Shown: positions 48,687-58,727, counted from the first letter of the stretch. The stretch: 64,000 nucleotides of DNA from Pseudomonas abietaniphila (GCF_039697315.1 NZ_CP155619.1:992001-1056000); one strand, 5' to 3'. Made by a program: numbers and translations. The notes: generated by a model from the letters alone, not told the origin.

Positions 48687-49715
48687 TTACGACACCTTCA
48701 CCACCAGCTTGCCGAAGTTCTTGCCTTCGAGCATGCCGATGAAGGCATCCGGCGCATGTTCCAGGCCATCGACCACGTCTTCGCGGAATTTCACCTTGCC
48801 GTCCTTCACCAACGGCACCATGGCCTGCATGAATTCTTCCAGGCGGTGGTAGTACTCCTCGTAGACGATAAAGCCCTGAATCTTCGCGCGCTTGGTCAAC
48901 AGCGTGCGCATCAGCAGCGGCAGGTAATTCGGTCCGTCGGGCAGACGCTGGGCGTTGTACTGAGCGATCAGGCCGCACAGCGGTATGCGAGCGTGCTGGT
49001 TGAGCAGTGGCAGTACCGCTTCGAAGACCTTGCCGCCAACCAGTTCGAAATAGATGTCGATGCCGCTGGGACAGGCCTCGCTCAACTGCTCGGCAAAATG
49101 CTCGCTCTTGTGATCGATACAGGCGTCAAAGCCCAGCTCGTCCATCACGTAGCGACATTTGTCGATACCACCCGCGATCCCGACCACGCGCAGACCGTGC
49201 AGCTTGGCGACTTGCCCGACCACCGAGCCAACCGCGCCGGACGCCGCAGCGACCACCAGGGTTTCGCCGGCCTTGGGCTGGCCGATGTTCATCAAGCCCA
49301 TGTAACCGGTGATGCCCGGCATGCCGAGCACGCCCACGGCCATCGACGGGCTCGGCAGGTCTTTGGGCACCTGCATCAGGTTCTTGCCATCGGAAATACT
49401 GTGGGTCTGCCAGCCGGTTTGCCCGACCACCAGATCGCCTTCCTTGAACGCCGGGTTGCGCGATTGCTCGACCACGCTGACTGCCCCGCCCTCCATAACG
49501 GCGTCGATTTCCACGGGCGGCGCGTAGGACGGCGCGTCACTCATGCGACCGCGCATGTACGGGTCGAGGGAAAGATACAGCGTGCGCAGTTGAACCTGGC
49601 CGTCCTTCAGGTCAGGCAATGCCTCGCGCTCAAGCCGAAAATTCTCCGGCGTTGGCGAACCTTGGGGTCGGGAGGCCAGGACGACACGCTGGTTGAGGAT
49701 CAATTCTTGCGACAT
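48687..49715 (-). CDS. CurA-type NADP-dependent oxidoreductase
   Basis: A 342-residue zinc-independent medium-chain reductase, similar in layout to CurA (curcumin/dihydrocurcumin reductase) and leukotriene-B4 dehydrogenases. Conserved blocks are LYLSLDPYMRGRMSD, GMPGITGYMGL, the nucleotide fold AAASGAVGSVVGQVAKLHG with VVGIAGG, and FELVGGKVFEAVLP. It reduces alpha,beta-unsaturated carbonyls in the cytoplasm. It lies between recR and ybaB, breaking the usual adjacency. Confidence 0.9.
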   Translation of the reverse strand: MSQELILNQRVVLASRPQGSPTPENFRLEREALPDLKDGQVQLRTLYLSLDPYMRGRMSDAPSYAPPVEIDAVMEGGAVSVVEQSRNPAFKEGDLVVGQTGWQTHSISDGKNLMQVPKDLPSPSMAVGVLGMPGITGYMGLMNIGQPKAGETLVVAAASGAVGSVVGQVAKLHGLRVVGIAGGIDKCRYVMDELGFDACIDHKSEHFAEQLSEACPSGIDIYFELVGGKVFEAVLPLLNQHARIPLCGLIAQYNAQRLPDGPNYLPLLMRTLLTKRAKIQGFIVYEEYYHRLEEFMQAMVPLVKDGKVKFREDVVDGLEHAPDAFIGMLEGKNFGKLVVKVS

Positions 49716-50065
49716 CGGAGCGGTTCCTTTATCGATGAGTGACAGGCTGTAGAAAGCAGACCGTGTCGTACAGAAGGGGTTCGGTTGGATGTGGCGGGTA
49801 GTATGAAACGCGTAATGAACGCAGAAAACACCCCAGGCGTCGAAAGGGGTAACCCGTAGCAGCGAGGCTTGACGACAAAGGCATCCATGAAATCGACTCA
49901 GCCATCACAGATCAGACGCTTGACTAATGTGGGAGCGAATTCATTCGCGAAAAAGTGGTTCAGGTGACAGGAATGTGTCGAGGCGGCTGGCCAATCGCGA
50001 ATAAATGCGCTCCCACAGGGCTTGCGCCGCCCGGCGAGTATCCGTCGGTCGTCCAGAAACGCTTA
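49716..50065. other. Intergenic region before ybaB terminator
   Basis: No gene seen. It contains a REP palindrome (49928-50017) and the upstream region of the oxidoreductase. Confidence 0.5.
49928..50017. repeat. REP palindrome
   Basis: TGTGGGAGCGAATTCATTCG and inverted CGCGAATAAATGCGCTCCCACA enclose about 45 bases. Confidence 0.86.
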
Positions 50066-50095
50066 CAAAAATGCCAGGCACTTGGCCTGGCATTT
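50066..50095 (-). terminator. Terminator after ybaB
   Basis: An 11-bp stem AAATGCCAGGC / GCCTGGCATTT with a 5-base loop; read on the minus strand it ends in a T run. It closes the dnaX-ybaB transcript. Confidence 0.92.
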
Positions 50096-50116
50096 GGGTG
50101 CAGCAAACCCGCTCGA

Positions 50117-50443
50117 TCAGAACGGCAGCTTCATGCCTGGCGGCAGTTGCATGCCAGCGGTCATGCTGGCGGTTTTTTCCTGGCTGGCCGCTTCGATCTT
50201 GCGCACGGCGTCGTTGACGGCGGCGGCGATCAGGTCTTCAAGGATTTCCTTGTCTTCCTGCATCAGGCTGTCGTCCAGGCTGACGCGCTTGACGTCGTGA
50301 CGACCGGTCATCACCACGCTCACCAGGCCAGCGCCCGATTGGCCGGTCACTTCGGCATTGGCCAGTTCTTCCTGCATCTTGGCCATTTTTTCCTGCATCT
50401 GCTGGGCCTGCTTCATCAGGCCAGCCATGCCACCTTTCATCAT
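50117..50443 (-). CDS. ybaB: YbaB/EbfC-family nucleoid-associated protein
   Basis: A 108-residue small DNA-binding protein. The Met/Gln-rich helix ([20 protein letters not shown]) is followed by the family strands [20 protein letters not shown] and the helix [17 protein letters not shown]. It binds DNA as a dimer. It is co-oriented with dnaX, 67 bases downstream, and has GGAG at the start. Confidence 0.95.
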   Translation of the reverse strand: MMKGGMAGLMKQAQQMQEKMAKMQEELANAEVTGQSGAGLVSVVMTGRHDVKRVSLDDSLMQEDKEILEDLIAAAVNDAVRKIEAASQEKTASMTAGMQLPPGMKLPF

Positions 50444-50510
50444 GGGAATTCTCCTCGAAAGTCGATGGGGTCGTTGCGCGGCGCTAAATCAGCTTAGCGC
50501 CTTGTGGTCA

Positions 50511-52649
50511 TTAAGGGGTCTGTACAGCGGGAGCATCCACGGGGGCAATCGTATCCTCACGGATCCTGGCGCCAAACTGTTCGAGCATTTGCTGGATGAA
50601 CGGATCGGCGTGAATCGACGCCTCGGCCTGACGCTGGCGATCGGCACGCCGCCGCGCCGCCGCCTGAGCCGGGGTTTCCTGCTCGGGCTTGATCAGCTCG
50701 ATACTCAGATTGAGGGTGCGTTCATGGTATTGGTTCAGCGCATCGTTCAGTCGGCGCTGCTGCGTGGAGTTGAAAAGCGCGCTGTGGGCCGGGTCCAGGT
50801 GCAGCAACCAGTTGTCGCCGTCTACCGAAATCAAGGTGCAGTTGGCGGCAATACTGCCGGTCATGCCGGAAATCGGCAGTTTCGGGAACAGGTCGAGCCA
50901 GTCGGCGGCAAGGCCGGTCGCAGGCTTCGCAGCTGGCAACAATTCAGGCTCTTTCTCCACCGCCTCGGCCGTGTCGTGGGCCAGGTCGTCGAGATAGGCG
51001 AACGACGCCGGGTCGATGTCCACGTCCGGCTCGTAATAATCGTCGTCGGGTGGCGGTTCGTCGTCACGCTCCATGGGCGCAGGCACATACGGCACGGCGT
51101 CAGGCACATGCTCAAGCATCGCCGGGGTGACGACCTCGGCGGCCGCCTGAATGTGTTCCTGTGATTCGACTTCCGGCGCATCCGGCACCGGGCTCGCAGG
51201 CGCGGGCGTCGGCATGGGCGTCAACTCGGGCTGCTCGGCCACGGTGTCGAGAACGGGCTCGGGGATGTCCTCCGCAACAGATGCAGGGACCGGTTCTGGC
51301 TCTGGCTCAGGCTCGCTGATCGGCGACGCCGCTTTGGGTTCGTTCCAGGGCAGGTCCACTTCCTCGACCGGCGCAGGCGCATAAGCGGGCGCGGGCGGCG
51401 TCACGGGCGCAGGCTTTTCCAGAACAGGAGCAGGCGCTGTTGCTGCCGGAACCGGTGCAGGTGTCGGCGCAACAGGCGCTGCACCGGCCACCGTTGTCTG
51501 GGAATCAACCGTGGCCGGGTTGATCCCCACTGACTTTAACGGCTGTCTCGGCGCGTTATCGCTGTCGGCCGGGCGGAAGGCCAACATGCGCAACAGGACC
51601 ATTTCAAAACCGCCGCGCGGGTCCGGCGCCAGAGGCAGGTCGCGACGACCGATCAGGCCCATCTGGTAATAGAACTGCACGTCCTCGGCCGGCAATGCCT
51701 GGGCCAGCGCCAACACGCGGTCCCGGTCGCCGTGACCGTTGTCGACGCCTTCAGGCAAGGCCTGCGCAATCGCAACGCGGTGCAACACGTTGAGGATTTC
51801 CGAGAGCACGCCGCTCCAGTCCGGGCCTTGTTCAGCCAGATGGCGCACAGCTTCCAGCAAGGAACGCGCGTCGCCGTCGATGAGTGCCGTCAGCACGTCA
51901 TACACCTGACCGTGATCCAGCGTGCCGAGCATCGCCCGTACATCGGCGGCCAGCACCTTGCCTTCGCCGAAAGCAATCGCCTGGTCGGTCAGGCTCATGG
52001 CGTCCCGCATCGAGCCGTCAGCGGCACGACCGAGCAGCCACAGCGCATCGTCTTCGAAGGGAATGTTTTCGGCGCCCAGTACGTGGGTCAGGTGCTCGAC
52101 CACGCGCTCAGGCGTCATGTTTTTCAGGGAGAACTGCAGGCAACGGGACAGAATGGTGGCCGGCAGCTTCTGCGGATCGGTGGTCGCCAGGATGAACTTG
52201 ACGTAGGGCGGCGGCTCTTCCAGCGTTTTCAGCAAGGCGTTGAACGAGTGGCTGGACAGCATGTGCACTTCGTCGATCAGGTAGACCTTGAAGCGGCCAC
52301 GGCTGGGCGCGTACTGCACGTTATCCAGCAGCTCGCGGGTATCTTCGACCTTGGTGCGGCTCGCGGCGTCGATTTCGATCAGGTCGACGAAGCGACCTTC
52401 GTCAATCTCGCGGCACACCGAACATTCGCCACAGGGCGAGGAAGTAATACCGGTTTCACAGTTCAGACATTTAGCGATGATTCGCGCGATGGTGGTCTTG
52501 CCGACACCGCGCGTGCCGGTGAATAAATAGGCATGGTGCAGGCGCTGGCTGTCCAGCGCGTTGATCAAGGCCTTGAGCACATGGGTCTGGCCGACCATTT
52601 CGCGGAACGAGCGCGGACGCCATTTACGTGCAAGAACCTGATAACTCAT
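50511..52649 (-). CDS. dnaX: DNA polymerase III subunits gamma/tau
   Basis: A 712-residue clamp-loader ATPase. Walker A is GTRGVGKTT, the zinc module is CLNCETGITSSPCGECSVC, DEVHMLSSHSFNALLKTLEEPP holds Walker B and the SRC arginine finger occurs in LPATILSRCLQF. After domain III there is a Pro/Ala/Glu-rich linker (about residues 380-540) and the tau C-terminal domain that contacts DnaE and DnaB. I saw no A-rich slippery site for a gamma frameshift product. It begins the transcript that includes ybaB. Confidence 0.97.
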   Translation of the reverse strand: MSYQVLARKWRPRSFREMVGQTHVLKALINALDSQRLHHAYLFTGTRGVGKTTIARIIAKCLNCETGITSSPCGECSVCREIDEGRFVDLIEIDAASRTKVEDTRELLDNVQYAPSRGRFKVYLIDEVHMLSSHSFNALLKTLEEPPPYVKFILATTDPQKLPATILSRCLQFSLKNMTPERVVEHLTHVLGAENIPFEDDALWLLGRAADGSMRDAMSLTDQAIAFGEGKVLAADVRAMLGTLDHGQVYDVLTALIDGDARSLLEAVRHLAEQGPDWSGVLSEILNVLHRVAIAQALPEGVDNGHGDRDRVLALAQALPAEDVQFYYQMGLIGRRDLPLAPDPRGGFEMVLLRMLAFRPADSDNAPRQPLKSVGINPATVDSQTTVAGAAPVAPTPAPVPAATAPAPVLEKPAPVTPPAPAYAPAPVEEVDLPWNEPKAASPISEPEPEPEPVPASVAEDIPEPVLDTVAEQPELTPMPTPAPASPVPDAPEVESQEHIQAAAEVVTPAMLEHVPDAVPYVPAPMERDDEPPPDDDYYEPDVDIDPASFAYLDDLAHDTAEAVEKEPELLPAAKPATGLAADWLDLFPKLPISGMTGSIAANCTLISVDGDNWLLHLDPAHSALFNSTQQRRLNDALNQYHERTLNLSIELIKPEQETPAQAAARRRADRQRQAEASIHADPFIQQMLEQFGARIREDTIAPVDAPAVQTP

Positions 52650-52802
52650 TGAAAACCGTCGCGACTGGGTTGCGGAAGACCGCTAATGCTAGCGGAGCGG
52701 GGCCAAAATTGCATCCGGGCAATATGAACGCGCGCATATAAACAATCTGCCGCTAGACTGCCATCACTGCCCCATAGCATTCGGCTCACACCGAGGGACC
52801 TC

Positions 52803-53576
52803 ATGCGGTTGCTGACATTGAGCGCTTTTTTGCTAATGAGTGGGTTCGTCACAGCGCAGGAAACACCGTTACGGTTTTCCATCGCCGATGCGTGGTCGAT
52901 GCCGCTGGTGCAGCTCGACGACCATCAACCCACTGGCGGCATCATCTTCGACATCATGCAAAGCATGGCGGCGCAGGCAAACCTGTCGGCGGAGTACCGC
53001 GTGGTGCCGATCCAGCGGGTGCAACGCACGCTGGAGCGCGGCGCCATCAACGTGCGCTGCTATGCCGCGCAATCGTGGATGCCCAACCTCTCCGGCGACT
53101 ACACCTGGAGCTTGCCGCTGCTGATCCAGCGCGATCTTTTGATCAGCACACCGGATAATCCGACGCCCAGAGCGCCGGATTCCCTCGTCGACGAAACCAT
53201 CGGCACCGTGCTCGGCTACGTCTACCCTACCCTGCAAACCGCCTTCGACAGCCATCGATTGAAGCGTGATGACGCGCGCAGCGAAGTCCAGGTGCTGCAG
53301 AAACTGCAAGTCCACCGCTACCGCTACGCCGTGGGCAATCAATGGTCGCTGGACTGGTTCAATCGCAACCTGCCCGACGATCAGAAACTGCGTGGCATCG
53401 CCGTCATCGACGAACAGCCGGTGGGTTGCATCGTGCGTAACGACACGCAAATTCCCGCGCAACGCCTGATGCGGATCTTGCTGAGAATGCGCATGTCGGG
53501 CGAGATCGACCGGATCATGAGCCGCTACAACACGGTGTCGGGGCTTCCAGCGGACCGACCTGCGGCGGCGCCTTGA
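52803..53576 (+). CDS. Periplasmic substrate-binding protein (SBP_bac_3 type)
   Basis: A 257-residue protein with a Sec signal peptide (MRLLTLSAFLLMSGFVTAQE). The mature part has the two-lobed solute-binding pattern (LRFSIADAWSMPLVQLDD, GGIIFDIMQSMAAQAN, AINVRCYAAQSW, IGTVLGYVYPTLQ) of amino-acid-type binding proteins. There is no permease or ATPase nearby, so it may be an orphan sensor or transport partner. Ligand unknown. Confidence 0.8.
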   Translation: MRLLTLSAFLLMSGFVTAQETPLRFSIADAWSMPLVQLDDHQPTGGIIFDIMQSMAAQANLSAEYRVVPIQRVQRTLERGAINVRCYAAQSWMPNLSGDYTWSLPLLIQRDLLISTPDNPTPRAPDSLVDETIGTVLGYVYPTLQTAFDSHRLKRDDARSEVQVLQKLQVHRYRYAVGNQWSLDWFNRNLPDDQKLRGIAVIDEQPVGCIVRNDTQIPAQRLMRILLRMRMSGEIDRIMSRYNTVSGLPADRPAAAP

Positions 53577-53643
53577 CCTCCAGTCCCAAGGCTCGGGACC
53601 TCACTGCTCCTTCCATCGACTGCTCTAGATTCAGTGTTTCAAG

Positions 53644-53661
53644 CTGTCGCATTAATGTCAC
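53644..53661 (+). promoter_or_regulatory. Possible Pho box
   Basis: CTGTCGC-ATTA-ATGTCAC: two 7-base halves with a 4-base spacer, 10 of 14 positions agreeing with the CTGTCAT direct-repeat consensus. It lies 64 bases before a phosphoesterase gene, a place where PhoB control would make sense. Weak match. Confidence 0.35.
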
Positions 53662-53724
53662 ATTGCAGGATTAGGCTCCGTCGACATAATTGGTAACACC
53701 TCGAATCCCGCATCAGGAGCCGTG

Positions 53725-55446
53725 ATGAGCGACAAACAACAAGACCTCAACAAGCCGTCCGCTGCCGATCACTCTGTTGATTCCCCCGCCGATACCAGCC
53801 GCCGTCGTTTCCTCGGTGGCGTCGCCGTGCTGGGCGCTGGCGCCACCTTGAGTGGCGTCGTGGCCGCCAGCGAGACGCCGGGCGATGGCAAGTCCACCGC
53901 CCTTGAAACCACGCTTAGCGGTCCTGAGCTGGACAAGGCGCTGCAGGACAACGTCAAGACCATCGTGGTGATCTACGGCGAAAACCGCAGTTTCAATAAC
54001 CTGTTCGCCAACTTCCCCGGCGTGGAAAAACCCTTGTCTGCGGTGAAGCCCGAGGAATACCGGCAGCGCGACCGCAATGGTTCTGTGCTCGAGAAGCTGC
54101 CGCAATGCTGGGGCGGTGTCTGCCAGATCGGCCCGCAGAGCGTCGATGGCGTGACCTACGCCACCGGCCTGCAGTATCAGGAAAACCTGCCGAACGCGCC
54201 GTATGCCCTCAAAGGCCCGAGTGGCGAAGACCTGCCCTTGAACGTGGTCACCCGCGACCTGTGGCACGTGTTCTATCAGAATCAGATGCAGATCAATGGC
54301 GGCAAAAATGACGGCTTCGTGGCGTGGGCCGACTCCGGCAGCCTGACCATGGGTCATTACGCACAGACCCAGTATTCCCTCCGCTTGTGGGAGGTCGCCA
54401 AGGAGTTCGTGCTCTGCGACAACTTCTTCCAGGGCGCTTTTGGCGGCTCCTTCCTTAATCATCAGTACCTGGTGTCCGCCAAAGTGCCGTTCTACCCAGA
54501 CGCGGCCAACTCGCCCGCCAAGTCGCAGATTGCCACGCTGGAAAGCAGCGACCCGCTGGAATTCCGCCTCAAGCCGCTGGAAAAATCCCCTGCCAGCGCC
54601 ATGGACGGCCCGCCGCAATTCGGGCCCAGCCTGCTGACCCCGGATGGTTACGCGGTGAACACCATGGCACCGCCGTACTGGCCGACCTGGCTGCGCGACA
54701 AGGAAAAACCGGACTACTCGCAACCCAACCTGGCCAACGTGCTGGTGCCGCAGACCCATGACCACATCGGCGACAAGCTGTCGAAGAAGAACGTCGACTG
54801 GGCGTGGTACGCCGGTGCGTGGCAAGTCACGCTGGACGAGTACAAGGACTCGGCGGGCATCCCCAAGATCCCGAACTTCCAGTACCACCATCAGCCCTTC
54901 AACTATTTCAAGCAGCAAGGTCCGCAAAACGCTGCTGAACGCAATAAGCGTTTGCGCGACGGCGGGCTGGGGGACGATTCAGGCACCAATAAATTCTTTG
55001 CCGACGTCGAAGCGGGCAAACTGCCTGCGGTGACCTTCTACAAACCTCAGGGCAACCTGAACATGCATGCCGGTTACGCCGACGTCGCCGCCGGTGACCG
55101 ACACATCGACCGCGCCGTGAAGATGCTGCGCAACAGTCCGCAATGGAAAAACATGGTGATCGTCATCACCGTCGATGAAAACGGCGGCTGGTGGGATCAC
55201 GTGGCGCCGCCCAAAGGTGACCGCTGGGGCCCAGGTACACGCGTTCCGGCCATCGTGATTTCGCCGTTTGCCCGTAAAGGCACGGTGGACCACACCGTTT
55301 ACGACACCGCTTCGATCCTGCGCCTGATCACCCGCGTGCACGGGCTGGAAAAGCTCGACGGTATCGTCGAGCGTGACAACGCCATGATAGCGCGTGGCCA
55401 GGCGCCGATGGGTGATCTGACCAACGCGCTGAGGTTCCCGGCGTAA
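53725..55446 (+). CDS. Tat-exported phosphoesterase (acid phosphatase / phospholipase C type)
   Basis: A 573-residue enzyme of the PF04185 phosphoesterase family (AcpA/PlcC relatives). The N-terminus carries a twin-arginine signal (SRRRFLGG then a hydrophobic stretch [15 protein letters not shown]). Metal/catalytic motifs: [49 protein letters not shown] and [10 protein letters not shown]. It is folded in the cytoplasm and acts in the periplasm, releasing phosphate from esters. The ATG follows AGGAG. A possible Pho box is upstream. Confidence 0.9.
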   Translation: MSDKQQDLNKPSAADHSVDSPADTSRRRFLGGVAVLGAGATLSGVVAASETPGDGKSTALETTLSGPELDKALQDNVKTIVVIYGENRSFNNLFANFPGVEKPLSAVKPEEYRQRDRNGSVLEKLPQCWGGVCQIGPQSVDGVTYATGLQYQENLPNAPYALKGPSGEDLPLNVVTRDLWHVFYQNQMQINGGKNDGFVAWADSGSLTMGHYAQTQYSLRLWEVAKEFVLCDNFFQGAFGGSFLNHQYLVSAKVPFYPDAANSPAKSQIATLESSDPLEFRLKPLEKSPASAMDGPPQFGPSLLTPDGYAVNTMAPPYWPTWLRDKEKPDYSQPNLANVLVPQTHDHIGDKLSKKNVDWAWYAGAWQVTLDEYKDSAGIPKIPNFQYHHQPFNYFKQQGPQNAAERNKRLRDGGLGDDSGTNKFFADVEAGKLPAVTFYKPQGNLNMHAGYADVAAGDRHIDRAVKMLRNSPQWKNMVIVITVDENGGWWDHVAPPKGDRWGPGTRVPAIVISPFARKGTVDHTVYDTASILRLITRVHGLEKLDGIVERDNAMIARGQAPMGDLTNALRFPA

Positions 55447-55508
55447 TCATCGCGCGACCAAGAACGCTCGCAGGAAATGCCGGAACAGCGTTTCCTGCGA
55501 GCGGTCCG

Positions 55509-56420
55509 CTAATAATCCCCTCGCCCCTCCAGCAACGTATCCAGCAACCAAGCGCCCGCAGGCCCCAAGCTCTTTTGCCGCGACCAGATCACATCCACCG
55601 CCGAACTGCGCGGCCATCCCGGCACCTGCAGCTCCTTGAGCCGCCCCTGCGCATAACCCCGCACCAGCCAGCGCGGCAGGGCCGACCAGCCAAAACCAAA
55701 CACCGCCATGTCCATCAACAACAGGTAGTTGGGCGCCGACCAGCTGCGGCGTGCACCGCTGGGCAGGTCGTTGGTGGGAACACTTTCATCGACGATGGTG
55801 TTCAAACGCAGCGCGCGATGCTGCGCAAGCCTGTGGTAATCGACCGCCGGCTCAGAGGCCAGCGGATGCGTGTGCGACACGAAAAGACCGAAATCGGCAC
55901 GCTCGGCGATGGTCGCGTAACCCACTTCCGGCGGGTAACTCGCCTGCGCCGACAGCAGCCCGAGCGAGGCCCGACCGCTCTGGATCAGGTTGATCGCATC
56001 GCCGTGTTCGGCAAACACGCACTCCAGTTCAATCTCGGGAAAACGTTGATCGAGCTCGGCCATGCGCGCCTCGAATTCGGCAAACTGGTTGGCGTCCGAT
56101 AACACCAGGGTCAAGCGCGGCTCCATCCCTTCAACCAGTCGGCCGGCGGCGCGGCGCAGCTTGTCGGATGCGGCCAGCAGCTCTTCAATTCGCCCTTGCA
56201 GCGCCCTGCCCGCTTCGGTCAGCGTCGGGTGTTTGGACGACCGGTCGAAAAGCGTGACGCCCAGATCGATTTCCAGCCGTGAGATGGCTTCGCTGATGGT
56301 CGACTGGCTCTTGCCGAGACGACGCGCCGCCGCGCTGAACGACCCCAGGGCCAGGACTTGGGAAAACGCTTCCAGCGCTTCGGGTGAATAGCTCATGCTC
56401 ACACTCGCTCTTTCATCCAT
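55509..56420 (-). CDS. LysR-family regulator, divergent from a PACE efflux gene
   Basis: About 303 residues. A winged helix-turn-helix (LEAFSQVLALGSFSAAARRLGKSQ, STISEAISRLE) is followed by a LysR effector domain. It is divergent from the PACE transporter gene with about 85 bases between, the layout seen for AceR/AceI-type pairs, so it may activate that pump in response to a cationic compound. The start is uncertain between ATG 56420 and ATG 56396. Confidence 0.88.
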   Translation of the reverse strand: MDERASVSMSYSPEALEAFSQVLALGSFSAAARRLGKSQSTISEAISRLEIDLGVTLFDRSSKHPTLTEAGRALQGRIEELLAASDKLRRAAGRLVEGMEPRLTLVLSDANQFAEFEARMAELDQRFPEIELECVFAEHGDAINLIQSGRASLGLLSAQASYPPEVGYATIAERADFGLFVSHTHPLASEPAVDYHRLAQHRALRLNTIVDESVPTNDLPSGARRSWSAPNYLLLMDMAVFGFGWSALPRWLVRGYAQGRLKELQVPGWPRSSAVDVIWSRQKSLGPAGAWLLDTLLEGRGDY

Positions 56421-56503
56421 CGGTTTTTCCGATGGCAACGATTTTCACTTTAGTGCATCGCCCAGAGACAATGCACGCCTGCCCGTAACAAAGTGAACGT
56501 GTC

Positions 56504-56995
56504 ATGCCTGTTAACGTCCTGTCCAAGGAGAAGGCCGCGAAGTCGGCTGTCCCTGCGAAATCCGTAAAAGAACGCGCGCTGCATGCGCTGGTGTTCGAAC
56601 TCATCGGCGTACTGCTGTTCGCCCCGGGACTGGCGTGGGTCCTTGGTCAGTCCCTCGGCAAAATGGGCGCGATGACGGTGATGATTTCCACGGTGGCGAT
56701 GCTGTGGAACATGATCTTCAACGCAGGCTTCGACCGACTGCGGGCGCGACTCGGCTTTGCCATGACCGTGAAGGCCCGCGCGCTGCACGCCATCGCGTTC
56801 GAAACCGGTTTGATCGTGGCGGTCGTGCCGCTGGCGGCATGGTGGCTCTCGATCAGCCTGTGGGAGGCTTTCCTGCTGGATGTCGGACTGCTGCTGTTGT
56901 TCCTGCCCTACACGATGCTGTTCAACATGGCGTGGGACAAGGTGCGTGAGCGGGTTGTGGCCAAACCGCATCAGACCGTTCAGGCTGATCGCTAA
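56504..56995 (+). CDS. PACE-family multidrug efflux transporter
   Basis: A 163-residue protein of four membrane helices arranged as two bacterial-transmembrane-pair repeats: RALHALVFELIGVLLFAP...WNMIFNAGFDR and RALHAIAFETGLIVAVVP...YTMLFNMAWDK. The conserved Glu in the first helix of each repeat (FE) couples proton movement. The family, typified by AceI, exports chlorhexidine, acriflavine and polyamines such as cadaverine. A divergent LysR gene is the likely regulator. Note the N-terminal 20 residues are extra and basic. Confidence 0.93.
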   Translation: MPVNVLSKEKAAKSAVPAKSVKERALHALVFELIGVLLFAPGLAWVLGQSLGKMGAMTVMISTVAMLWNMIFNAGFDRLRARLGFAMTVKARALHAIAFETGLIVAVVPLAAWWLSISLWEAFLLDVGLLLLFLPYTMLFNMAWDKVRERVVAKPHQTVQADR

Positions 56996-57020
56996 AAAAA
57001 GTGAAGAGCACACATCCCCT

Positions 57021-57108
57021 TGTGGGAGCGAATTCATTCGCGAAAAACAGTTCAGCCGATAGAGATGCACCGGTTGCACTGGCCCATCGCGAATGAATTC
57101 GCTCCCAC
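57021..57108. repeat. REP palindrome
   Basis: TGTGGGAGCGAATTCATTCG and inverted CGCGAATGAATTCGCTCCCA, between the convergent PACE and hydrolase genes. Confidence 0.88.
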
Positions 57109-57155
57109 TGGGCGGACAGCGTTCATCCCCTAATCGAGTCAAGCCCCGTCTGGCC

Positions 57156-58031
57156 TCAGGATAAAAACGGTAAAACTTCTGCCAGCAATTCCTGCGGAAT
57201 CTCCTCGGCCAGATAATGCCCGCCCGGCAGCGCTTTGCCGCGCACGTCGGTGGCGACGTTCTGCCACTCCTTCAGCGGCTCGAAACATTTGCCGACCGTG
57301 CCCTCGCTGCCCCACAAGACCAGTAACGGCAACGTCAGGTGATGACCGGCCTCGATGTCCGCCCGATCATGTTCCAGGTCGATGCTGGCGCTGGCGCGAT
57401 AGTCTTCGCACACACCACGAGACGCACCTGGCAGGCTCGCGCACCGCAGGTATTCGGCGAAGGCTTCGTCGGTGAAAGGCGTCAGCCCTGCGCTACGACT
57501 GCCCATCACACTGCGCAGGTACTGCTCCGGACTGGCCTCCAGCAACATTTCCGGCAAAGGGGCCGGACGGATCAGGAAAAACCAGTGCCAATAGGCACGG
57601 GCAAAGGCCTCATTGGTCTGGCTGTACATCGCCAACGTCGGTGCGATGTCGAGCAAGGCCATGCGCGTCACGGTCTGCGGATGATCCAGCGCCAGCCGAT
57701 GCGCAACGCGGGCGCCGCGATCATGGGCCAGGATGGAGAACGTCGACAGGCCCAGTTCGCGCATCAACTCGACCATGTCGCGGCCCATCTCGCGCTTGGA
57801 ATAACTGGAATGGTCTGGCGTCGCAGGCGGCTTGCTGCTGTCGCCATAACCGCGCAAATCAGCGGCCACCACCGTGAAGTGCTGGCTCAGGCGCTCGGCA
57901 ATCTTGTGCCAGATGACGTGGGTCTGCGGGTGACCGTGCAGCAGCAACAGGCCTGGGCCGGTCCCGCCGATGCGATAGCTGATCCGTACACCGTTGACCA
58001 GGCGCTGGTCTTTCTGAAATCCGGCAAACAT
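57156..58031 (-). CDS. Alpha/beta hydrolase, haloacetate dehalogenase-like
   Basis: A 291-residue hydrolase. The oxyanion segment LLLHGHPQTHVIWHK, nucleophile Asp in ILAHDRGARVAHRLA, halide-pocket YWHWFFL, and catalytic His in GKALPGGHYLAEE match fluoroacetate/haloacetate dehalogenases, where a D-R-R/H-W-Y set binds the haloacid. It may instead serve epoxides or esters. It is divergent from an AhpD-like gene 260 bases away. The ATG (MFAGFQKDQRL) gives family length; the longer frame upstream is not homologous-looking. Confidence 0.85.
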   Translation of the reverse strand: MFAGFQKDQRLVNGVRISYRIGGTGPGLLLLHGHPQTHVIWHKIAERLSQHFTVVAADLRGYGDSSKPPATPDHSSYSKREMGRDMVELMRELGLSTFSILAHDRGARVAHRLALDHPQTVTRMALLDIAPTLAMYSQTNEAFARAYWHWFFLIRPAPLPEMLLEASPEQYLRSVMGSRSAGLTPFTDEAFAEYLRCASLPGASRGVCEDYRASASIDLEHDRADIEAGHHLTLPLLVLWGSEGTVGKCFEPLKEWQNVATDVRGKALPGGHYLAEEIPQELLAEVLPFLS

Positions 58032-58289
58032 GGATGACTCCTTGTGATTGTTGGCGCATAGCCTAGATCGCTGAGCCAGAGCGGCAAGGCCCAAAGCGTG
58101 GCCGCGCCGTTCATGAACCGTGTTCGCAGGCCATGACGCAAATGCGCGATGCGGTAGACCAATCCTGGAAAACCTCGGCAATTGGTCTCCAAAAATCCTG
58201 ATCCATTGGCTATTCGGCCATCGTGAGCTCAAGCGTAATGTAGTGCCACAGCCAACGAATTTCCCACTGACTCATCGGAGCACGCACAC

Positions 58290-58727
58290 ATGAACAAAAG
58301 AATTTCCTGGGCACAGAAATCGCCAGAAGCCTACAAAGCCATGGTCGGGCTGGAAGCCGCCCTGGCCAAATCAGGCCTGGACAGCTCGCTGCTGGAACTG
58401 ATCCGTCTGCGCGCTTCGCAGATCAATGGCTGCGCCTACTGCGTCAACATGCACGCCAATGACGCCCGCAAAGCCGGTGAAACCGAAGCCCGCCTGCAGA
58501 CCCTGAGCGTATGGGCAGAAACCGCGTTCTTCACCGACAAAGAGAAGACGGTACTGGCGTGGGTCGAAAGCCTGACGCAGTTGTCGATCCATCACGCGCC
58601 GCAGGATCAATACGAAGCCCTGCTTGAGCATTACAGCGAAGCGGACGTCGCCAACATCACCCTGGCGATCGCCACCATCAATGCCTGGAACCGCTTCGGC
58701 GTGGGCTTTGCGATGGTTCCGGCCTGA
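58290..58727 (+). CDS. AhpD-like carboxymuconolactone decarboxylase-family protein
   Basis: A 145-residue all-helical protein with the redox motif CAYCVNMH (CxxC...H) and LLELIRLRASQINGC, as in AhpD-type peroxidase adaptors. It probably handles peroxide or thiol stress. It is divergent from the dehalogenase-like gene; no ahpC is visible. Confidence 0.9.
   Translation: MNKRISWAQKSPEAYKAMVGLEAALAKSGLDSSLLELIRLRASQINGCAYCVNMHANDARKAGETEARLQTLSVWAETAFFTDKEKTVLAWVESLTQLSIHHAPQDQYEALLEHYSEADVANITLAIATINAWNRFGVGFAMVPA

Noticed and set aside
51400..51700. Programmed frameshift in dnaX to make gamma.
   Set aside because: No A-rich slippery heptamer was seen around the domain III boundary.
52650..52802. 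A 4.5S RNA (ffs) or tRNA gene upstream of dnaX.
   Set aside because: I looked for the conserved GGTCAGGTCCGGAAGGAAGC core and for T-loop GGTTCGAAT sequences and found neither.
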